Shown: positions 53,575-62,015, numbered from the stretch's first letter. The stretch: 64,000 nucleotides of DNA from Corynebacterium sp. (GCF_030538285.1 NZ_JAUNUG010000001.1:1-64000), one strand, 5' to 3'. The notes: generated from the sequence alone by a model not told the origin. A program made the numbers and translations.

Positions 53575-54489
53575 CTAGTCCCCACCCCACCACGCGGGGC
53601 CTCTGGTGAACACGTGGTGCCACTTCCACACCGGAAGCCGCTCCGTGACCAGCTGCTCCGGCGACTCCTCGACGACCGCCACGATCTGCTCCACCACCGG
53701 CTCCAGGTGATGTTTCACGCAACTGCCCGAATAGCGCAGCACCCGGTAGCCGTGGCGGGTCGCCAGGTTCGCCTTCCACCGGTCCTGGACGAAGGACTCC
53801 CAGCTCTCCGCGTTATGGAACCGGTAGCCATCGATCTCCACGATGAGCTTCGCGTGCGGAATGAGAATGTCGAAGTAGTAGTGCCCGAGGAAATAGTTCT
53901 GCTCGATGACGAGACCTTCCGCGATGAGCGCCCGCGCCACCTCCCGCTCCGCCTCGCTATCTGCCCCGATCGCCGCGTGGGCCACCAGCCGGTGGAACCG
54001 CGCCGGAACCCGCGGCATCACCGCGACCTCCGCAGCCAGAGCCTCCTTGCCTTCCTTCCCTGAGAACTCTGCCTCCAGATAGGCGATGAGTTCTGCGTCA
54101 GTGACCCCGTCTGCATCCGCCACCGCCACCGCGCGCGAGGTCACCCGGAAACCCGCGACCATCTCGTGCTGGATATCCTTGCGGCGGACCAGGCTGAGTT
54201 TCGACGATGAGTGGCCGGAGTGGCCGACGGCAGTAATTGCCTGCACGGGCAAGGTGATGGTGCCTTCCCGGCGCAACTGCAGGGCTGTGTGACCAGTGAA
54301 GACCAGGCCGGGGCGCCGGTGCGCGAGCGCTCGCAACAGCAGCTTCCCCCCGGGCCGGGAAGTGGTGAACACCCCCTGCTCCACGCGGTGCAGATGGCCC
54401 GCGAGGACCAGCCTCTCGATTTGTCTCTGACTCAGCCCCTGTCCCCGCAGTGTGGCGGAATCAACGACCTGATTGCTCTCTAATTCCAT
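53575..54489 (-). CDS. AbiEi-type wHTH protein with C-terminal DUF559-like nuclease domain
   Basis: 304 residues. Winged helix at the N-terminus (SATLRGQGLSQRQIERLVLAGHLHRVEQGVFTTS), then SEAEREVARALIAEGLVIEQNYFLGHYYFDILIPHAKLIVEIDGYRFH, FVQDRWKANLATRHGYRVLRYSG: E, D, E-x-D and K positions of a Vsr/DUF559 nuclease. It shares its layout and many motifs with 13656-14609. RBS GAGGGGGAAC before ATG 54489, as at 40527. It lies inside the galactan export cluster between glfT1 and wzt, on the same strand. No toxin partner gene. Confidence 0.8.
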   Translation of the reverse strand: MELESNQVVDSATLRGQGLSQRQIERLVLAGHLHRVEQGVFTTSRPGGKLLLRALAHRRPGLVFTGHTALQLRREGTITLPVQAITAVGHSGHSSSKLSLVRRKDIQHEMVAGFRVTSRAVAVADADGVTDAELIAYLEAEFSGKEGKEALAAEVAVMPRVPARFHRLVAHAAIGADSEAEREVARALIAEGLVIEQNYFLGHYYFDILIPHAKLIVEIDGYRFHNAESWESFVQDRWKANLATRHGYRVLRYSGSCVKHHLEPVVEQIVAVVEESPEQLVTERLPVWKWHHVFTRGPAWWGGD

Positions 54490-54523
54490 GAGTTCCCCCT
54501 CGGGGCACAGCATAGAGGGAGGA

Positions 54524-54594
54524 GAGGTAGATCGCCGTGCAGTAGGGGGATTTTGCAGGCCTGAAAATCGGCATACTGCACGGCGATCTACCTC
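54524..54594. repeat. nested palindromic element E6 between wzt and the AbiEi-like gene
   Basis: The outer arms 54524-54544 and 54574-54594 are perfect complements over 21 bp (core GATCGCCGTGCAGTA). An inner palindrome ATTTT-g-CAGGCCTG-AAAAT occupies 54550-54568. The right arm contains the wzt stop codon (54588-54590), so it overlaps the wzt 3' end; it lies 35 nt before the AbiEi-like start. Confidence 0.9.
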
Positions 54595-55397
54595 CCGGAG
54601 CCGTCCGACCCCTCCTCGTCGAAGCGCTGCAGCAACCGGCGGACGTAGTCACCGGCGCCCTTGCCCTCGTAGTTCTCTACGACTTCGTCGACAAGCCCCG
54701 CGGAGCGGATCTCCCCGTGGTCGATCCACAGGGCGGTATTGCACAGCTGCGCGAGGAAGTCGTTGGAGTGGGAGGCGAAGACGAGAATGCCGGAGCGCTT
54801 CACCAGCTCCTGGAGGCGGACGCGGGCCTTGGCCATGAAGGCGGCGTCGACGGCGCCGATGCCTTCGTCGAGAAGCAGGATCTCGGGTTCGATGGAGGTG
54901 ACCACGCCCAGGGCCAGGCGCACGCGCATGCCGGTGGAGTAGGTGCGCAGCGGCATGTTGAGGTACTCGCCGAGCTCGGAGAATTCGGCGATCTCGTCGA
55001 TCTTCGCCTTCATCTGCTTGCGCGTCTGGCCGAGGAAGAGGCCGCGGATGATGATGTTCTCATACCCCGAGATCTCCGGGTCCATGCCGACGCCGAGGTC
55101 GAAGACCGGGGCGACGCGGCCGCGGATGTCCGCGGAGCCGCGCGTCGGCTCGTAGATGCCGGACAGCAGGCGCAGCAGCGTGGACTTGCCGGCGCCGTTA
55201 TGGCCGACGAGGCCGACGCGATCGCCCTCCCGCAGGTGGAGGTTGATGTTCTTCAGCGCCTCCACGACGACAGTGTTGTCGGAGTTGCGGCCGATCGCGC
55301 CACCTGCGGTGGCCAGGAAGGCCTTCTTCATGGAGCGGGATTTGGCGTCGAAAATGGGGAAGTCAACGCACGCGTTGTAGGTGTCGATGGAAACCAT
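54588..55397 (-). CDS. wzt: lipid-linked galactan ABC exporter, ATPase subunit Wzt
   Basis: 269 residues. Walker A GHNGAGKST (about residue 69), Walker B EILLLDEGIGAVD, YSTGMRVRLALGV in signature position, H-loop FASHSND. N-terminal IFDAKSRSMKKAFLATAGGAIGR is typical of polysaccharide exporters (Rv3781 counterpart). Strong RBS AGGAGGAC before ATG 55397. It pairs with Wzm, encoded 10 nt upstream. Confidence 0.94.
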   Translation of the reverse strand: MVSIDTYNACVDFPIFDAKSRSMKKAFLATAGGAIGRNSDNTVVVEALKNINLHLREGDRVGLVGHNGAGKSTLLRLLSGIYEPTRGSADIRGRVAPVFDLGVGMDPEISGYENIIIRGLFLGQTRKQMKAKIDEIAEFSELGEYLNMPLRTYSTGMRVRLALGVVTSIEPEILLLDEGIGAVDAAFMAKARVRLQELVKRSGILVFASHSNDFLAQLCNTALWIDHGEIRSAGLVDEVVENYEGKGAGDYVRRLLQRFDEEGSDGSGR

Positions 55398-55407
55398 GGA
55401 AGTCCTC

Positions 55408-56307
55408 CTAGACCCAGTAGCTCACGCGGAAACGCCACTGCTTCATGGCGAGCAGGGCCAGGATCAGGCCCACGGCCGTGCAGGCCAGGACGATCCACCA
55501 GTGGTAGGCGGCCAGGGGCTGGCCGATCATGGGGGCGCGGATGATCTCCATGTAGTGGTACAGCGGGTTGATCTCCGCGAGCAGCGCGCGCTGGGCGATC
55601 TCGCCGCCCTGCTCCTTGAGGGTCTGCGTCGTCCACACGATGGGGGTGACGTAGAACAGTAGTTGCACCATGGCCTCCAGCAGCGGGGCGACATCGCGGT
55701 AGCGGGTGGCCACGATGCCGAAGAACATGGTCACCCACACGCCGTTGAGGATGAGCAGCGCCATCGCGGGAATGGCCAGCAGCAGGTCCCAGCCAAGGGG
55801 GCGCGGGAAGATCATCATGAGCACTGCCCAGATGACCAGGTTGTGCGCGAGGAACAGGGCCTGGCGCCACACCAGCCGGTAGACGTGCACCGATAGCGCG
55901 GAGGGGAGCTGTTTGATCAGGCCCTCGTTGTCGATGAAGATCTCGGCGCCGTCTTTGATGCATCCGGAAATAAAGCCCCACATGATCAGGCCGACGGTGA
56001 CGTGCGGCAGGAAATCAGCCAGCGGCAGCTGGAAGAGCATGGAGTACAGAAGACCCAGGGCCAGTGCCATGACACCGGTGGCGATGGTGATCCACAGCGG
56101 GCCCAGCGTGGAGCGGCGGTAGCGCTGTTTGATGTCCTGCCAGCCCAGCTGGAGCCACAGCTCGTGTTGGCGGAAGCCGCGGACGAGGTCGCGCCAGGCG
56201 GCGGCGAAGGTCTTCGACTGGGAGGCCGGCGGGTCGGTGTCGACGCCGGCCGTCATCCGGGCGACGTCGGCGCGGAGAGCTTCTCGGGTGGACGATTGTT
56301 CCTGCAC
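55408..56307 (-). CDS. wzm: lipid-linked galactan ABC exporter, permease subunit Wzm
   Basis: 299 residues, six membrane helices of the ABC-2 type: LVRGFRQHELWLQLGWQDIKQRYRRSTLGPLWI, then MWGFISGCIKDGAEIFIDNEGLIKQLP. Rv3783 counterpart, expected to move the galactan-lipid outward with Wzt. I choose GTG 56307 (residues VCVQEQSSTREALRAD), 7 nt after TAGGGT, as a leaderless start over ATG 56367. No signal of truncation. Confidence 0.93.
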   Translation of the reverse strand: MQEQSSTREALRADVARMTAGVDTDPPASQSKTFAAAWRDLVRGFRQHELWLQLGWQDIKQRYRRSTLGPLWITIATGVMALALGLLYSMLFQLPLADFLPHVTVGLIMWGFISGCIKDGAEIFIDNEGLIKQLPSALSVHVYRLVWRQALFLAHNLVIWAVLMMIFPRPLGWDLLLAIPAMALLILNGVWVTMFFGIVATRYRDVAPLLEAMVQLLFYVTPIVWTTQTLKEQGGEIAQRALLAEINPLYHYMEIIRAPMIGQPLAAYHWWIVLACTAVGLILALLAMKQWRFRVSYWV

Positions 56308-56501
56308 ACAGACCACCCTATCCCCGTGGGCGTCGATGGTGGGCATCCGCCCCGGCCGAGTCACCACCTGTGAATCCTGTGTGTAAGCTGTTTTACCAGG
56401 GGATTCATGTCACATCTGTGTTCTCGGGGGCGATGGTGCTTTAGGCTCCGGTAAGGGGCATACTGAACGGACGTGTCTTGCAGGAGAGTTGAGGAGGATC
56501 A

Positions 56502-57704
56502 ATGGCCATGGATGTCGCCAAGGTGCGTGGACAGTACCTGTCCCTCGGCGACGGTTGGACCTATCTCAACGCGCATCAGTGCCCGCAGATCCCCGAGAGG
56601 GTGTCGGTGGCGGTGTCCCGCGCGTTTCGGCGCGCCCCGGTGCTCGCGGAGACGGAGCAGTCTTCTGGTTCGCATTCTCGTCTGGCGGCGCCGGGTTCCT
56701 TGCAGGGCGCCTCGCTTATCGACGATGCCCGTCGCGCCGTCGCCGACCTGTGCGCTGTTACCCCAGATCGTGTCATCCTCGGCCCCGACCTCTCCGTGCT
56801 GTACCTGCGGTTGGCCCAGGCGATGCGGCCATTGCTGCGCCGGACCTCTTCGCTGGTGCTCTCTGGCCTTGATGATCCGGCGTTGACCGGGCCTTTCGCC
56901 GAACTCGGTGGCGCGGTCCGATACGCCCAGCCGGATCTGGGCACCGGGGCGCTCCCGGCGTCGCAGTACCGCGAGTTGGTGGATGGCTCGACTCGCCTCG
57001 TGGCGTTGTCGGCGGCGCACCCGCACCTGGGTACCGTGGCGCCGGTCGCGGATATCGTAGAGCTCACCCGCTCCCGCTCCCGGGCGTGGGTGCTTATCGA
57101 CGCCACCGCCTACCTGCCCTATCGCCCCCTCAGCGTGGCTGACTGGGATGCGGACATCGTGGCCCTCGACATTGCAGCACTCGGTGGGCCACCCATCGCG
57201 GCACTGGTGTTCCGTGACCCGGCCATGTTCCGGCGCATTGATCCCCTGCCGCCCATGCCGATTGTGGCTGGCCTGGCGGGGGGTGTGCCCGCGCTGGTGG
57301 ATCACCTCGCCGAGCTAGCCGAAGGCGGTGGCACCCGACGCACCCGCCTGCAGCGTTCCATGACGCAGCTGGGTGAGTACCTCGCAGACTTGGCGGCCGA
57401 CCTGCACATGCTGTTGGGAACCCTGCCTGCCGTACACATCCTCGGCGCGTCCGGAGAAGCCGGCGACGGCGGACGTGGGGACCGGATCCCGCGCCTGTCC
57501 TTCGCCGTACGCGGCGTGCCCGCGTCGACCGTGCACCAGCGGCTGCTGGACAACAGCCTGGTCACCACGATCCTGCCCGAATCCCAGCTGGCCACGGACA
57601 TGGGTGTCGACGAGGTCGGCGGGGCTGTGACAGTCTCACTGAGCCCGTTCACCATCCGCCACGACCTCGAACACCTCACCCGCGTGGTGGCCTCCCTGGC
57701 CTAA
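56502..57704 (+). CDS. class V aminotransferase-fold protein lacking the PLP lysine
   Basis: 400 residues aligned to cysteine desulfurase/class V aminotransferases: WTYLNAHQCPQIP, ALSAAHPHLGTVAPVADIVEL, WVLIDATAYLPYRPL. Where the family has S-x-H-K before the G-P turn, this protein reads VALDIAALGGPPIAALVF, so the Schiff-base Lys is absent. PLP chemistry is therefore unlikely and a structural or regulatory role is inferred. Next to a quinone reductase as in mycobacterial Rv3778c-Rv3777. RBS GAGGAGG before ATG 56502. Confidence 0.82.
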   Translation: MAMDVAKVRGQYLSLGDGWTYLNAHQCPQIPERVSVAVSRAFRRAPVLAETEQSSGSHSRLAAPGSLQGASLIDDARRAVADLCAVTPDRVILGPDLSVLYLRLAQAMRPLLRRTSSLVLSGLDDPALTGPFAELGGAVRYAQPDLGTGALPASQYRELVDGSTRLVALSAAHPHLGTVAPVADIVELTRSRSRAWVLIDATAYLPYRPLSVADWDADIVALDIAALGGPPIAALVFRDPAMFRRIDPLPPMPIVAGLAGGVPALVDHLAELAEGGGTRRTRLQRSMTQLGEYLADLAADLHMLLGTLPAVHILGASGEAGDGGRGDRIPRLSFAVRGVPASTVHQRLLDNSLVTTILPESQLATDMGVDEVGGAVTVSLSPFTIRHDLEHLTRVVASLA

Positions 57705-58657
57705 ACCTCAAGCACGACCTTGCCGGTGACCTCACCGGAATCGAGCAGCTCATGTGCCGCCGCGGCCTCCGCGAGCGGCAAAGTAGCGTGGATGTGGTGG
57801 GTGATGCGGCCGTCGGCAAGCAGGGGCCAGACGTTTTCCAACGTGGAACGCACAACCTCCGCCTTGCCCTCCGTGGAGCGGGCGCGCAGGGTCGTGCCGC
57901 GGATCGACAGGCGCCGCGGCAGCAGCGCACCGAGGTTGATCTCCGTCTTCACGCCACCCTGCATGCCGATGATGACCAATTGGCCATCCTCCGCCAGGGC
58001 GCGGAGATTCTGCTTGAGGTACTTCGCGCCGATGATGTCGAGGATGACATCGCACCGACCCTTGAGCTCCTCGGAAAAATCCTGCTCCTTGTAGTTGATG
58101 AGGATGTCCGCGCCCAGCTCACGGCACGTTTCCAGCTTCTCGGCGCTGCCCGCGGTCACCGCGACGGTGGCGCCGAGCTGCTTGCACAGCTGGATGGCAA
58201 AAGTGCCCACGCCACCTGCCCCACCATGGATGAGTACCGTCTGGCCCTCGCGCAACCCGGCGAGCATGCCCAGATTCGACCACGCGGTGCACGCAACCTC
58301 CACTACCGCGGCCGCCTCCGTCAGGGAATAACCCTCCGGAACCGGCATGAGCTGCCCCTCCGGCACCTCCACATACTCGGCGTAGGCACCGCCGGACAGC
58401 AGACAGGCGACCTCCTCGCCCTTCTTCCGGCCCGTCGTGCCCGGGTCCTCGATGACGCCCGCGCACTCCAGGCCGATGATCTCCGACGCCCCCTTCGGCG
58501 GCGGATAGTGGCCCTTGGCCTGCAGGAGATCCGCGCGGTTGACACCGGCGGCGTGCACCTTCACCAACACCTCCCCGTCCTTGAGCTGCGGGAGATCGGT
58601 GTCGACGAGTTCCAGGGAGCGGGGATCGTCCGGATTGGTCAATTGAATAGCCTTCAT
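57701..58657 (-). CDS. NADPH:quinone oxidoreductase, zinc-independent MDR family
   Basis: 318 residues. GVNRADLLQAKGHYPPP, the nucleotide-binding GGAGGVGTFAIQLCKQLGATV (about residue 145) and LINYKEQDF are typical of QOR/PIG3-like reductases; structural zinc cysteines are missing. It probably reduces quinones or enones with NADPH. ATG 58657 lies 8 nt after TACCCT. Its end overlaps the convergent aminotransferase-like gene by 4 nt. Rv3777 counterpart by synteny. Confidence 0.92.
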   Translation of the reverse strand: MKAIQLTNPDDPRSLELVDTDLPQLKDGEVLVKVHAAGVNRADLLQAKGHYPPPKGASEIIGLECAGVIEDPGTTGRKKGEEVACLLSGGAYAEYVEVPEGQLMPVPEGYSLTEAAAVVEVACTAWSNLGMLAGLREGQTVLIHGGAGGVGTFAIQLCKQLGATVAVTAGSAEKLETCRELGADILINYKEQDFSEELKGRCDVILDIIGAKYLKQNLRALAEDGQLVIIGMQGGVKTEINLGALLPRRLSIRGTTLRARSTEGKAEVVRSTLENVWPLLADGRITHHIHATLPLAEAAAAHELLDSGEVTGKVVLEV

Positions 58658-58718
58658 GGCATCCCAGGGTAGGGAAATTCCAGGTGCGGGGGTGGCTCGG
58701 GTAAAGTACAGCGGGCAT

Positions 58719-58803
58719 GGAGACGTGGCAGAGCGGCCGAATGCACTGGTCTTGAAAACCAGCGAGGGTTACACCTCCGCGGGTTCAAATCCCGCCGTCT
58801 CCG
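58719..58803 (+). tRNA. tRNA-Ser(UGA)
   Basis: 85 nt. Acceptor GGAGACG/CGTCTCC, D-arm GGCAGAGCGGCCGAATGC, anticodon stem CTGGT/ACCAG with loop CTTGAAA (anticodon TGA), long variable arm and GGGTTCAAATCCC T-arm. Discriminator G; CCA is not encoded. A terminator follows at 58811. Confidence 0.96.
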
Positions 58804-58810
58804 CAAAGTG

Positions 58811-58848
58811 ATGCCGCGGGACGTACCTCAGGGTATGTCCCGCGGCAT
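58811..58848 (+). terminator. terminator of tRNA-Ser(UGA)
   Basis: Perfect 12-bp stem ATGCCGCGGGAC / GTCCCGCGGCAT with an inner TACC/GGTA pairing; only a short T-rich tail follows. Confidence 0.75.
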
Positions 58849-58863
58849 TGTTGTCTGCACCCT

Positions 58864-58944
58864 CGCGTTGTGGCGTACCCCTTCGTCTCCTCCAGGCCCT
58901 CAAATGCGGGGGTCTGGGGGCATAGAGGGGTACGTCACAACGCG
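58864..58944. repeat. nested palindromic element E7, overlapping the moeZ 3' end
   Basis: The outer arm CGCGTTGTGGCGTACCCCT (58864-58882) pairs with 58926-58944 at 18 of 19 positions; the inner arm CCAGGCCC (58892-58899) pairs with GGGTCTGG (58910-58917). The right arm includes the last codons and stop of moeZ. No AbiEi-type gene adjoins this copy. Confidence 0.85.
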
Positions 58945-59948
58945 CCGTGTTCCTGCTCCCACCTGTCGTAGCCGCCCCGCAGGCTCACGGCGGGCACGCC
59001 GCGGGCGAGCAACGCCTGCACCGCCTGCGCGGAACGCACCCCGGCGGCGCAGTAGACCACCAGCCCACCGGGCGGAACCTCGGCGCCGGCCAGCACCTCG
59101 CCCAGGGGGATGCACACCGCGCCGGGGATCGTGCCGCGGGCGACTTCGTGGGGTTCGCGGACGTCGAGAAGCACGGCGTCGGCGGGGATGTTGGTGACCT
59201 CGGGGATGACGTTGACGGGTGGGCCCTCCGCGCGCAGCCGCGCGACAGTATCCGGGGAGCCGGCGACGGGGATGTACTCCCAGCGGCCGTTAAGGGAGGA
59301 GTAGTAGGCGAGGGTGCCGACCAGCGGTTCGCCCAGGCCCGTGAGCAGCTTCAATGCTTCCGCAGCCAGGGCGGAACCGACGACGCCGACCACCGGCCCC
59401 AGCACTCCGGCCTGCGCGCAGTTGGGCACGGAACCGGGCGGGGGCGGGGTGGGGAAGAGGTCCTCGTAGACGGGGCCGTGGTCGGCGTGGAAGACGGAGA
59501 GCTGGGCGTCGAAACCCAGGATGGAGGCCCACACATGCGGTATTCCCAGCCGGGCGCAGGCGGCGGAGACGACGTGGCGGGTGGGGAAGTTGTCGGCACC
59601 GTCGAGGACCACGTCGGCACCGTCCAACACCTCCAGAGCAGCAGGCCAGGTCAGGCGGTCGGTCACGATGTCCACCTGCACCTCCGGGTTGAGCGCCAGC
59701 ATCGACTCCCGCGCCGACGCCGCCTTCGACTGGCCCACCCGCTCGTCGGTGTGGATGACCTGGCGGTGCAGGTTGGAGGTCTCGATGATGTCGTCGTCGA
59801 TGACAGTGATCCGCCCGACCCCGGCCCCAGCAAGATAAAGCAGGGCGGGGGAGCCGAGACCACCCGCGCCGACGACGGCGACGTGGGCGTCGATAAGCAG
59901 TTGTTGGCGGTCCCCGATGAGGGTCTCCTGGCGCAGGTAGCGGCTCAT
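58935..59948 (-). CDS. moeZ: MoeB/MoeZ-type sulfur-carrier adenylyltransferase with rhodanese domain
   Basis: 337 residues. ThiF/MoeB domain with GAGGLGSPALLYLAGAGVG (about residue 28), IETSNLHRQVIH and DGADNFPTRHVVS. From about residue 245 a rhodanese domain with active loop CAAGVRS (about residue 302). It adenylates and probably sulfurylates the C-terminal Gly of MoaD-like carriers. ATG 59948 overlaps the moaE stop (ATGA). The operon is moeA-mog-moaE-moeZ. Confidence 0.93.
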   Translation of the reverse strand: MSRYLRQETLIGDRQQLLIDAHVAVVGAGGLGSPALLYLAGAGVGRITVIDDDIIETSNLHRQVIHTDERVGQSKAASARESMLALNPEVQVDIVTDRLTWPAALEVLDGADVVLDGADNFPTRHVVSAACARLGIPHVWASILGFDAQLSVFHADHGPVYEDLFPTPPPPGSVPNCAQAGVLGPVVGVVGSALAAEALKLLTGLGEPLVGTLAYYSSLNGRWEYIPVAGSPDTVARLRAEGPPVNVIPEVTNIPADAVLLDVREPHEVARGTIPGAVCIPLGEVLAGAEVPPGGLVVYCAAGVRSAQAVQALLARGVPAVSLRGGYDRWEQEHGAL

Positions 59949-60406
59949 TCCAGCCCCACCCACTGGGAGGTGCCGTCGGAAAGCTCTTGTTCCTTCCAGA
60001 TCGGAACCTCCGCCTTGACGCAGTCCGCTAGTTCAGAGGCGGCGGCGAAGGCGGCGCCCCGGTGGGCGGCGGCCGCGAGGACGACGAAGGCGGTGTCACC
60101 GATGTGGAGGGGGCCCGTGCGGTGGGCTGTCCATAAGCGCACGTCAGGATGCTTATCGATAACCCCGCGCGTCACCTCCCTGATCACCTCATCGGCACTG
60201 GGGTGGGCAGTGTAGGTCAGGGTGCGCACGCGCTGCCCGCCGTCGTGGTCGCGCACTACCCCCTCAAAGAAGACGAGCGCGCCCATGGCGTCGGTGAGGG
60301 TGGCGGCGCGGGCCTGCGGGATGAGCGGTTCGAGGGGGTCGGTGGTCATGAAAGCGGCGATGACCTGGCCGGTCTGCTCGGCAACGTAGGCGGGATCAGT
60401 GGTCAT
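59945..60406 (-). CDS. moaE: molybdopterin synthase catalytic subunit MoaE
   Basis: 153 residues. GALVFFEGVVRDHDGGQRV, YTAHPSADEVIREV, HRTGPLHIGD and the catalytic Lys region DCVKAEVPIWKEQELSDG. It transfers two sulfurs from MoaD thiocarboxylate to cPMP. It overlaps the end of mog by 11 nt and the start of moeZ. moaA/moaC are not in the window. Confidence 0.95.
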   Translation of the reverse strand: MTTDPAYVAEQTGQVIAAFMTTDPLEPLIPQARAATLTDAMGALVFFEGVVRDHDGGQRVRTLTYTAHPSADEVIREVTRGVIDKHPDVRLWTAHRTGPLHIGDTAFVVLAAAAHRGAAFAAASELADCVKAEVPIWKEQELSDGTSQWVGLE

Positions 60407-60866
60407 GGTGGCCTTCCAGCTGGTCGAGAAGGTGGGGGAGGAGCGGGGCGAGGACGGCGCAGCCGTCGCGGACGCCGCCGGTGGACCCGGGCAGCGTCAT
60501 GATGAATGTCCGACCGGCGATGCCGGCCACCGCCCGTGAGAGCACGGCCGTCGGGGTGGACTCCAGGCCGCGGGTGAAAAACGCGTGGACAATACCGGGC
60601 AGCTCGCGGTCCAGCAGCGGGGTCACCACGTCGACCGTCTGGTCGTCGGGTGTGACGCCGGTGCCGCCCGAGGTGAGCAGCACCGCCGGCCCTTCGGCGA
60701 GGGCCTGTTCGACGGCCGCGGGAAAATCGACGTCGGCGACCACGCGGGCGTCGGGGGTGTCCAGTCCCAGCCCGCGGAGGAACTCCACGGCGATGGGGCC
60801 CGAACGGTCCTGATAGGTGCCCGCGGCCGCGCGGGTGGAGGCGACGATGACCAGACCGGTGCGCAT
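60396..60866 (-). CDS. mog: molybdopterin adenylyltransferase MogA/MoaB-type
   Basis: 156 residues. LLTSGGTGVTPDDQT (about residue 65) and LPGSTGGVRDGCAVL (about residue 125) are the diagnostic MPT-binding motifs. It adenylates molybdopterin before metal insertion by MoeA. Located 9 nt after moeA, overlapping moaE. Corynebacterial annotations vary between mog, moaB and moaB2; activity is the same. Confidence 0.92.
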   Translation of the reverse strand: MRTGLVIVASTRAAAGTYQDRSGPIAVEFLRGLGLDTPDARVVADVDFPAAVEQALAEGPAVLLTSGGTGVTPDDQTVDVVTPLLDRELPGIVHAFFTRGLESTPTAVLSRAVAGIAGRTFIMTLPGSTGGVRDGCAVLAPLLPHLLDQLEGHHDH

Positions 60867-60875
60867 GGGTTCTCC

Positions 60876-62015
60876 TTAGAGCGGGTATACGGTGACGTTC
60901 TCGCCGGCAGCCAGCCCACCGGCGGGGATACGGATGAGGCAGGTGGCGTCGGCGGCTTGGCCGAGGAAATGCGATCCGGCGCTCCCGAGGGGGACGGCTC
61001 GTGCATGGTGGGTGCCGCGGAGGAACTGGTCGCGGCCGGGCAGCCCGGGGGCATCGGCGCTCAGCGGCACCTCGACAGGTGCGGGGGCGTGTCCGAGCAG
61101 TGGGGCGACGAAAAGCCGGAAGCTGACGAGCGTGGAGATCGGGTTGCCCGGCAGGGAGATCACCGGCACGCCCCTGAAAGTCGAGATGCCCTGCGGGCCG
61201 CCCGGCTGCTGCGCGACCTTGCCGAACCAGCCGTCCCACAGCACCTGGCGGACTACCTCGAACTTCCCGGCGGAGATGCCGCCGGAGGTGATGATCGCGG
61301 TCGGCTGATGCTTCTCGACGCCCCCCTCCAGCGCCCTGACCAGCAGGTCCGGGTCATCGTCGGTACGGATGATCCCGCACATCTCGATCCCGGCGCGAGC
61401 GCATAGCGCTCGCAGCAGCGGGGTGTTCACATCCGGGATGCTCGCGGCCCCTGCCCCGCCGATCTCCGCGCCGCCCGTGCACAGCAGCACGCTCGACCGC
61501 TCGTACACCTCCACCTCCTCGATGCCCTGCCCGGCGAGGACGCCGATGTGGAGGGGGGTGAGGGGGAGGGGGGCGTCGATAAGCAGTTGACCTGCGGTGA
61601 CATCGACGCCAGCCCGGCGGATGAACTGGCCTGCCGGGGCGGAGGGGGTGCGCAACTGCGCACCCGGCTCGGGGAACTCCGGTGGCTCACAGGTCTCGAC
61701 GGCGACGACGGCGACCGTGCCGCGGGGGAGGCGCGCGCCCGTCATGATCGGTGCCGCCCGCCCGCCCAGGCCCCGCGGGTAGAGCTCGTCCGGGTCCTGA
61801 CCGGCGGCGATAGTGGGGCCGACCTCGTAGGTGCCCCCGGTCGAAGGTAGAGCGAAACCGTCCATCTGCGAATTGTCGAAGAGTGGGGAGTCGGCCACTG
61901 CCTGGAATGGCGCGGCGAGCACCCGGCCGAGGGCCTCGCCGAGCGGCACAAACTCGGTGCCGCGCACGGGCAGCACGGCGGCGATGGCGGCGGCGTGGTC
62001 CTCAGGGGTGCGCAT
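60876..62015 (-). CDS. moeA: molybdopterin molybdenumtransferase MoeA
   Basis: 379 residues. FDNSQMDGFALPS (about residue 45), PRGLGGRAAPIMTGARLPRGTVAVV, IITSGGISAGKFEVVRQVL, VISLPGNPISTLVSF. It inserts molybdate into adenylated molybdopterin. I choose ATG 62015, 7 nt after TATTAT (leaderless), over ATG 62024. Two motif copies (61310, 61575). Divergent from moaD. Confidence 0.94.
   Translation of the reverse strand: MRTPEDHAAAIAAVLPVRGTEFVPLGEALGRVLAAPFQAVADSPLFDNSQMDGFALPSTGGTYEVGPTIAAGQDPDELYPRGLGGRAAPIMTGARLPRGTVAVVAVETCEPPEFPEPGAQLRTPSAPAGQFIRRAGVDVTAGQLLIDAPLPLTPLHIGVLAGQGIEEVEVYERSSVLLCTGGAEIGGAGAASIPDVNTPLLRALCARAGIEMCGIIRTDDDPDLLVRALEGGVEKHQPTAIITSGGISAGKFEVVRQVLWDGWFGKVAQQPGGPQGISTFRGVPVISLPGNPISTLVSFRLFVAPLLGHAPAPVEVPLSADAPGLPGRDQFLRGTHHARAVPLGSAGSHFLGQAADATCLIRIPAGGLAAGENVTVYPL

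Noticed and set aside
58811..58848. Counting the tRNA-Ser downstream stem as another nested palindromic element
   Set aside because: A compact perfect 12-bp hairpin directly after a tRNA is adequately explained as its terminator.
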